Part shown: positions 32,025 to 38,368 of the stretch, in pieces
How positions within the stretch are numbered: position 1 is the first letter of the stretch
Layout: every line of letters begins with the position of its first letter
Notes under the pieces: generated by a model
The model's database searches: none
Told to the model about the DNA's origin: nothing
The model's input: the letters and a program-made list of their open reading frames with translations, nothing else
Translations under genes and position numbers: made by a program
Origin: Russula earlei
Lineage: Eukaryota > Basidiomycota > Agaricomycetes > Russulales > Russulaceae
Assembly (NCBI GenBank): GCA_025769875.1
Contig: JAGFNK010000496.1
Location: 1-38,368 of the forward strand
Length of the DNA: 38,368 nt
Direction of reading: 5' to 3'

Positions 32025-33023
32025 TCAATTCTGTTGACCGATAGGGATAGCGTCAAAAGGAGGTAAGCCCCACTCCTCTGGAATAAAGTCCTCCAGTGAG
32101 CGGAGGATTCGGTCAGGTTTCTCTATGTCCAGCGAGGGTCGGATGCTGAGCAGATTCTCATCCGGGACCCACACCACTGCGACAGAAACGAAGAGAAGAT
32201 CAAGTAGGGGGAACATAAAAACAAAGGAGGCCAACACACCGCTCATCCCGGCACGCTTGCCCGCCTGCACGCCCGGAACTGCGTCCTCAAACACCAGTCC
32301 GCGCGCCCGCACCTCACGCTCCGCCTCGGCGACTATCCCTCCCTCCTCGTTGGGTCCGACGGCGCGCCCGAGGATGCGAGCGGCCGCGAGGAACACGTCC
32401 GGAAACGGCTTGCCGCGTCCCGCGCCGTCGTCCCCGCAGACGACGTTGGAGCCAAAGTGCGCAAAGACGTGCTGCAGATGCGCCGTTTTACGGTAAAAGC
32501 TGCGCCGCACGGAGCCGGTCGCGATGCCGAAGGGAACGCCGTGGGCGGCGAGGTGCGCGACGCCCGGAAGCAGCTGCACGTGTGGCCAGCGCGCATCCTG
32601 CTCTGCGGTGCGTCGCGCGAGGTAGTCGTCGATCGTGAGTGGGATGTCGGGGAAGTGGGAGAGCAGATGGGCTGCTGCCGCGCGATCGGCTTGGGCGGGG
32701 TCGGAGGTCCGTCCGTCCGTATCAGATCCTTGGGCAGCAGGCAGGGAGAGGATGTGAACGTACGTTTACCCATAAGGCCAGCCTTTATATCCCAAGTCAT
32801 CTCTGCCCCATAGGGTGCCAGAATATCGTCTGTGCCACGGGTCAGCTGGATGGGAGGCTTACAGTGTTTGAGGACAGCTACTGGTGACATCCGTATAGAC
32901 ACGCTCGGAATCGATCATCAGCCCTGCGAAGCCGAATTGTCACACCCCCAGCCGAATCGCAGCACATTCAGACGGACCGTCCATGTCAAAGATGACATAT
33001 TCTATTCTTTTGTGGGATGGCAT
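32025..33023 (-). CDS. HAD-D: HAD-family phosphatase, pseudouridine-5'-phosphatase-like, intact, 249 aa
   Basis: Exons are 33023-32978, 32923-32882, 32829-32770, 32689-32240 and 32176-32025, with GT-AG introns of 54, 52, 80 and 63 nt, giving 249 residues. The start is MPSHKRIEYVIF. Motifs: DMDG (Asp 13 nucleophile, Asp 15 acid/base), ATGS (Thr 107), RGKPFP (Lys 143) and VFEDAVPG (Glu 184-Asp 185), then VVWVPDENLL and the complete tail EDFIPEEWGLPPFD. It carries a 12-bp in-frame deletion in the LLPGVA segment, as in HAD-C. Known for the family: Mg-dependent hydrolysis of small phosphomonoesters in the cytosol. Pseudouridine 5'-phosphate as substrate is inferred from resemblance to HDHD1-like proteins. 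It is the only copy in the window with no visible coding lesion. A retained intron 4 would add 21 hydrophobic residues in frame. Confidence 0.82.
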
Positions 33024-33503
33024 CTGAGAGGAGTGCGTGTCAGATTGCTCTGCCATAATTATTGTGCGGAGCTTGTGTGTGCGGTGCGATTTCCGCAAGC
33101 AGGACAGCTCACGGTTCATGTCATGGTCTTGTGTCTTTCCTTGGGTCAGATGTGCCCACCGCTAAGCGAGCTGTTGTAGACTCACCTCAACCCTAGTCTG
33201 ATTTCAGAGGGGCCAAGATGATCCTCATTTTGTGTGCCCTCGAATGTGGTTTTTTTGGCACTACATACCAAGCCTGAGTGAATAAGGTAAGGTGATGTGC
33301 CACAACAGCCACTGATTGCCCCTGCCATGGACCTCAGGTCTGGATTTCCTTCTATTGTTTCACAAATATAAGGTAGTGTCAGTTTCGGGTGTGAACACTT
33401 TCGAGTCAGGGATTCTCACTCTACCACTGTTTCCCTGCTGCCCTCTGACTGCCCACAAACTCAAAGTGCCCTCTCCCGGCTCGCTACATATCCTCGGTGA
33501 CTA
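33024..33503. promoter_or_regulatory. 5' flank of HAD-D and truncated NLR promoter, uninterrupted form
   Basis: This is homologous to 4071-4529 and shows the pre-insertion junction sequence (CTCGCTACATATCCTCGG) that is split in copy 1 by the 1.85-kb insertion. It ends abruptly at 33503, about 120 bp short of where the NLR start would be. Confidence 0.55.
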
Positions 33504-34057
33504 GACGTTTGAAAATTGCACCTGCAAATTAGCCCAGCTATTTTGCAGCTAATTTGCCAAACTTCCTAAGATGGTCAAAACGCGGTGCAAATTAGGGCAA
33601 ATTTGCCCGAGAATGCCAGTGTGTCTATGGGCTGTGAACTTCAACTCAACTGTCTCAACAGGGCCATGGTTGCCCAGCTTGAAATAAAAGATCTCGAGGA
33701 CAAGCTGTAGCCATACAGTAATGTTTACTTTTGATAGACTAATATCAAATTTCATTGCGTCTGTGCCTTGGTTTGCCCCAATTATCACCCCCAATCATCC
33801 CAATGAGCTCACTGGCATGCAAGTTTGAGCAGCTCAAGCTGTACCTGAAAGCTCTCCCAGAAGCTCTCCCATTAGTTGATATAGCCAACCAGGATGCAAA
33901 AATCAACTGACTTTTGATGTTTTCAATCAACGAGGAATGGGTCCAAGATGTAGGGGAAGAGGGCGCCATAAATCAGGAGATCGAGGTCGCATTGCAGCAA
34001 TTTCTGCTAAGGAATGATGCTGGGATCTTCTATATCACCCAACAAGGAAAGGGGATC
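33504..34057. other. AT-rich segment with inverted repeats, no clear gene
   Basis: Inverted pair GCAAATTAGC / GCTAATTTGC lies at 33524-33533 and 33548-33557, and a perfect 14-bp palindrome GGGCAAATTTGCCC at 33595-33608. Bases 33810-34040 include short open frames of unknown kind. The end (AAGGAAAGGGGATC) is purine-rich directly before an LTR start, so this could be the 3' internal part of an LTR element, but no protein supports it. Confidence 0.4.
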
Positions 34058-34621
34058 TGTCAAGACTCACTGTTGAACTATCCAGTTCAAGAGCGAGGAA
34101 TTAGCTTGAAGACGAGTCGATAGACGTCTAAGACGGCGTGGGCAAGAAGCAGAGTCCAGAGTAGTAACAAATACCAGAGAGGCACTGTTACTGTGAGAGT
34201 CGAGCAGTCACGCAGAGAAGAGGCCAGGATAGTCACAAGGGGACGGTCCTTAAAGGAGTATCCCAGGGATGGAGAGTGCTGTAAACAAATGGACAGTCTG
34301 AAGACTGTCTGCTACTTTATTGAGCGCTTATATACTACAAAAGGACTGCTAAATAGGGAACAAGTCATAACCTTGTTATCAAGCACAATAGAGTGATGAG
34401 TAAGAAGTTGGAGTGTGCTTACTGAGCATGCTCAGTCATGCTCAGTAAGCTGCTGAGTAAGAAGGCTTCTCTTGATGAGTAAGAGCCTTCCCTGTCCACA
34501 TGTTCACTGCTTTAGTACACGTGCGAGCACCTGATTCATTTTCTGTTAGTTAGTTTAGGGCCGGTCATTTGAGGACTTGTAGTTTGATTCAGGGAATAGT
34601 GTTATCTTATAAGGCCCTTAT
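34058..34621 (+). mobile_element. Partial LTR, family X (interrupted by the chromovirus)
   Basis: It begins TGTCAAGACTCACTG and is homologous, in opposite orientation, to the first part of the complete 962-bp LTR at 36110-37071. Homology stops at CCCTTAT (34621), exactly where the chromovirus LTR begins. The remainder should lie beyond the window, on the other side of the chromovirus. Confidence 0.75.
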
Positions 34622-35450
34622 TGTCAAGACACGTACTGCTGATCACTAAGGACTCAGGAGCAGGTGGGCAAGGGTCGGAACAGATGATACGCGGCGAAGG
34701 CGGCGTTGAACAAGAGGACGAGCCAAACAACGAGGAGGTACCAGATGGGGACTGGTAGGTGTTGCAAGAGACAAAGGCGAAGGCTGGAGGCCAGTGTAGC
34801 GAGGGGACTTTAAACAAGGCGGTCGTTGAAGAGTACCTTGGAAGCGAGGGGAATCTTTAGACTGAGCGGTTGCAGGGGAGTACCCAGGAAGATGAGAGTA
34901 TCACAAATGGACAGTCTGACGACTGCCATGCTTCATTGGGGCTTATATACAGTGTACAGGGTCGATTACAAAGCACTGGGACTATTCTAGACTCTTTGGT
35001 ACCATCCAATAGGACTACAGAGGCATAACCTTGCTTATGCCAAGTTTCAGGCTTACTGAGCGTATTACTGATCATTGTGGAGCGATGACATCATTATGAT
35101 ATCACTGTGGGGCGCTTAGTGAGCCTATGAGGTCACTGTGGAGTCGCTCAGTCAGCCATGATGTCATTGGAGCCTTGATGACGTCAGATGATTTATGCAA
35201 CAGTTTCTAAGAGTTTGTGCTGCTGTTTCGGGTCCATGGTGGCTGGGTGGCCATGTGGCTGCCACGCGATGATTACCCGATTAGGAAACCGGTGCCTGGT
35301 CATGTTAGAGTGTCTTTGCAATAGCAATATCTTGTACCACAGGAGGGATAGCCCAGAAAATGGAAGGGAGTCGGCAATGCAAAGTGAGAGAGGTCTTTCT
35401 TGAGTAAAATAGGACAATCCTTGGCCAGGACTTGGCCTTGGTTCGTAACA
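34622..35450 (-). repeat. Chromovirus 3' LTR (829 bp)
   Basis: On the minus strand it starts TGTTACGAACC, directly after a purine tract (AAAGAGGGGATGAA, 35464-35451), and ends CTTGACA at 34622. It has TG...CA ends. The left-hand 5 bases CTTAT (34617-34621) are the expected target duplication; the partner lies outside the window. Confidence 0.8.
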
Positions 35451-35697
35451 TTCATCCCCTCTTTATAGACTTGTTGCTCCTGCAACAGTAGGAATTTGTT
35501 TCTTTGGAAGGTGGAGTAGTTTGCATATGAAGAGTCGAAGTCTGTTGGTTCGTGAGGAGTTCTCCCTTGTCCTATGGATTGCTTTGGGGATAGCCGTGGT
35601 CGATTGAGTGCATGTGATCGCAGGAGTTCTCTGAAAAGTTTGTTGGTAACAAGGATAAAGGTAATCATCGACAGAGGTCATGATGAGAGTTGTTGGT

Positions 35698-38368
35698 TTA
35701 GGGGTTACTCCTGGTGGGAATTGTTCTAAGCGCCTTCGGATATTTCCGATGGAAGTCTTTGACAAGTAATTGCGCTTTTGATAGGTTAGATGCTGGTTCC
35801 CAAGTATTTTCTGCGACCGTATACCCTTTCCATTTAACTAGGTATTGGATTCCTTTGCGGTTTGGGGAGAGCCGAGAGTTTAGGATCTGCTCTACTTCAT
35901 ATTGTTCTTCACCTTCAACTAATATTGGTGGCGGGTTTGAAAAGTTAGGACCATGGGCAATGGTTTCTTTGTAAGGTTTAATCAGGGAGTGGTGAAAAAC
36001 CGGGTGTATCTTCCAAGACTTTGGTAGTTCGAGGCGAACATTTACTGGATAGGCAGTGGTGACTTTGAATGGCCCATAGCGTCAAGGGGCTAGTTTTGCT
36101 TTTGGGTGATGTCATGAACCATTCTCCGGAGAGGGCCCTTGAAGGACCCTTCCTTATAGGAGGAAACCTGGTCTCTATGGTGTCACCCTGTTCACACGAG
36201 CAAAAGGGGTGAGTAGAGGTGTCCACAATATCGCGCGCGCATTGTTGCGCGAGCGATTCTCGGCACAATCGACATACAGCAAGCCCCACTTAAAGGCAAC
36301 CCTTCTAGCAACAAAAGACAGTATTAGGGCCTTCCTAAGGACCCTTTGGAACGACCCTAGGAGCTCTACAATAGGCACTAACCTAGTATCAAAGGCCCTA
36401 CAACGCGTTATTAGACCAACTCTAATAACTATAGAACGACTATAAGGCAATACTAAGGACCTTAATAGAAGTATTAGGGTCGACTCTAAGGACCCTAATA
36501 GAACTATATAAGGGCCTTATAAGATGACACTATTCCCTAACCAAACTACAAGTCCTCAAATGACCGGCCCTAAACTAACTAACAAGAAAGGAATCAGGTG
36601 CTTACACGTGCACTAAAAGTAGTAAACACGTGGACAGTGGAAACTCTTACTCATCAAGAAGAGTCTTCTTACTCAGCAGCTTACTGAGCATGACCGAGCA
36701 TGCTCAGTAAGCATCCTCCGACTTCTTACTCATCACTCTATTGTGCTTGATAACAAGGTTATGACTTGTTCCCTATTTAGCAGTTCTCTTGTAGTATATA
36801 AGCACTCAATAAAGTAGCGGACAGTCCTCAGACTGTCCATTTGTTTACGGCACTCTCCATCCCTGGGATACTCCTTTAAGGACCGTCCCCTTGTGACCAC
36901 TCTGGCCTCTTCCCTGCGTGATTGTTCTACTCTCACAGTAACAATACCTCTTTGGTATTTGTTACTACTTTGGATTCTACTCCTTGCCCACGCCGTCTTG
37001 GACGTCTACCGACTCGTCTTCGAGCTTATCCCTCGCTCTTGAACTGGATAGTTCAACAGTGAGTCTTGACAGGTGAGTCGTTCGTAGATTCGTGGCTTCC
37101 AGCCATACTTGATCCCCTTCTTTAAAACGAAATGTGGAGGTTTGAGGTCCTGATTGCTTCATGATTTCTGTTGCTCGGTTCAGGGAGGCAGCTACTTCTT
37201 CTCTGAGTTGGTTTAGTCTTGATAGTCTTTCTTGGATTGAAGGGAACTTTGATGTAAAGGCAAGGGGCGGAGCAAATGTTGGGTTAAAGCCATACCAGAC
37301 CTCAAAAGGGGGTTTGTTCGTAGCGCTGTGTTGTCTGGCATTATGTGCAAACTCCATAAAGGGAATTAGTTCTGCCCAATTGTCTGCTTGATGGTTGCAA
37401 AATATTCGTAGGTATTGTTCTAGTTCTTGGTTAACTCGTTCTGTTTCTCCGTCTGTCTGTGGGTGATATGCTGTGCTTAGTGATACTTTGACATTTAACT
37501 TTTTCCATAGTTCTTGAGTGACTTTTGCTGCGAATTGAGGGCCTCTGTCCGATATTATTTGTGTTGGGAGCCCTATTCTTCTCCAGACATTGTTCATGAT
37601 TAGTGTCGCTGTTTCGTCTGCTGTGATTGTCTTGTGGCAAGGGGTAATGATTATCGCTTTACTGAATCGATCTACCACGACTAGGAGGCTGTCGAAGCCT
37701 TGTGAAATCGGTAGGTCCGTGATAAAGTCCATAGTAATGCTTTTCCATACTTCTCCAGCTGGTGTAATCGGTACAAGGGGTGTTTCTGTCTTTGGACGGT
37801 TCTTTGTACTTTGGCAAATTGCGCAACCGTCTACATAACTTTTGACATAAGTTAGCATTCCTGGCCACCAATAGTTTCGGCTGATCAGTTCATAAGTTTT
37901 CCATTGGCCAGGATGCCCAGTGGCAAGGGAGTCGTGGTGTAGTTTTAGAATTTTCTTTCTTAGGGTGTCGTTGTTTGGGATATAGACTTTTCCTTTGAAT
38001 AGTATTAGTCCATCTTCAAGGTTCCAGTCCTGTAAGCCTTTGGATAGTCGCCTTGGTCCATTCTTATAATGATTGCTAACGCGTTAGATACTTCTGGGTC
38101 ATAGTCTTTGCTAGATCGTAGTTGTTGTCGAAGTTCCTGGTCGCCGATTGGTTCTGTAGCAGAGGTGCGTGTTGCTCTAATTTTAAAAAATTTGTCATCT
38201 AGGAGCACCTTTCCATCATTTTCGTTTTGTATCCCCTCTTTAAAGTCTGGCCGCCTGGACAGACCGTCCGCTTTGTTCATAGTTCCTGGGTGGTGGGTGA
38301 TGGTGAAGTCGAAATTGCTGAGGAGGAGTGCCCATCGGGCTTGTCGTCTTGTGAGTTTCTGTTTTGTC
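35698..38368 (-). pseudogene. Ty3/gypsy chromovirus pol (RNase H end, integrase, chromodomain), interrupted, 5' part outside window
   Basis: Minus-strand order: end of RNase H (NKADGLSRRPDF near 38275), then a frameshift at about 38055-38075, integrase zinc finger (GHPGQW, CAICQ), catalytic core (MDFITDLP, SDRGPQF, AYHPQTDGETERVNQ) and the C-terminal NLRTTH motif. The frame is then cut at 37077 by a solo LTR. It resumes at 36109 with PKAKLAP, an in-frame TGA (about 36086), RYGPFKV and a chromodomain (YLVKWKGYT, NTWEPASNL) ending at TAA 35700-35698. The chromodomain identifies a chromovirus. The frameshift, stop and insertion make it inactive. Confidence 0.88.
36110..37071 (-). mobile_element. 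Solo LTR, family X, complete (962 bp), nested in chromovirus integrase
   Basis: Its plus-strand ends are TGTCATGAACC and GAGTCTTGACA, flanked by GGTGA at 36105-36109 and 37072-37076. Removing it with one GGTGA rejoins the integrase frame at TTH|PKAK. The inner part (36290-36500) is full of short TAGGACC/TAATAG-type degenerate repeats. The chromovirus frame reads by chance about 30 codons into this LTR. Confidence 0.9.

Larger units (their letters stand above)
31970..33503. repeat. Fourth module copy, remnant lacking the NLR
   Basis: Bases 31970-32018 match the DNA just downstream of the NLR stop codons (GTTTCATTTGGT, GATAGAATGGTAACCGTA). This joins directly to TGGCGCTCAATTCTG, which lies about 870 bp further on in the other copies, with GTA present at both breakpoints. 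HAD-D and the start of the NLR promoter region (to TCCTCGGTGACTA at 33503) follow. So a complete module once existed here or was copied in part. Confidence 0.85.

Noticed and set aside
37021..37076. C-terminal extension of the chromovirus integrase (about 30 codons after NLRTTHL)
   Set aside because: These codons lie in the nested solo LTR. The GGTGA duplication and the resumed frame at 36109 show it is not native sequence.
1..38368. tRNA or rRNA genes
   Set aside because: No cloverleaf-like segment with A and B box sequences was recognised by eye. A covariance-model scan would be needed to exclude one.

Overview
The window looks like genomic DNA of a mushroom-forming fungus (Agaricomycete). 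The reasons are multi-exon genes with about 50-60 nt GT-AG introns, Goodbye-NACHT-ankyrin (NLR/STAND) proteins of the type expanded in these fungi, an Agaricomycete-type multi-pass membrane protein, and copia and chromovirus-type gypsy LTR retrotransposons. No species is assigned.

Bases 1-21819 are a segmental array of one two-gene module: a plus-strand NLR gene followed by a convergent minus-strand HAD phosphatase gene resembling pseudouridine-5'-phosphatase/HDHD1. Copy 1 (1-4529) has the 3' part of NLR-A, frameshifted, and HAD-A, which has an altered C-terminus. Copy 2 (6391-15250) has NLR-B, with 9 exons, 1393 aa and apparently intact, and HAD-B, which has a premature stop and a 32-nt first intron. 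Copy 3 (15260-21819) has NLR-C, with 9 exons, 1425 aa and intact, and HAD-C, which lost its first three exons. A fourth relic (31970-33503) keeps only an intact HAD-D (249 aa) and scraps of NLR flanking DNA. The divergent HAD/NLR promoter region was about 0.6 kb originally. It has been split independently in two copies, by a 1.85-kb insertion (4530-6381) and a 1.62-kb element with perfect 28-bp terminal inverted repeats (13519-15139).

The NLRs carry an N-terminal Goodbye domain, a NACHT ATPase (Walker A HGKPGAGKT, Walker B IIIDALDEC) and arrays of nearly identical 99-bp ankyrin repeats between fixed caps: 12 (A), 17 (B) and 18 (C). The arrays differ by whole-unit gains and losses. Residue variation is concentrated at positions that form the binding face of ankyrin repeats. 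This is the most interesting system in the window: a putative fungal allorecognition or innate-immunity receptor cluster with shuffling recognition repeats and a co-duplicated enzyme gene.

Bases 21820-25080 hold one multi-pass membrane protein gene (23564-24936, minus) and otherwise no recognisable gene. Bases 25086-30792 are a minus-strand copia element with 236-bp LTRs and AAGTT target duplications. Its single gag-pol frame has three stop codons and is interrupted by an 882-bp solo LTR. Bases 30798-31969 hold no recognised gene. From 34058 to the end there is a nested nest of gypsy-type elements: a partial LTR of one family, split by a minus-strand chromovirus whose integrase is in turn split by a 962-bp solo LTR of the first family with a GGTGA target duplication.
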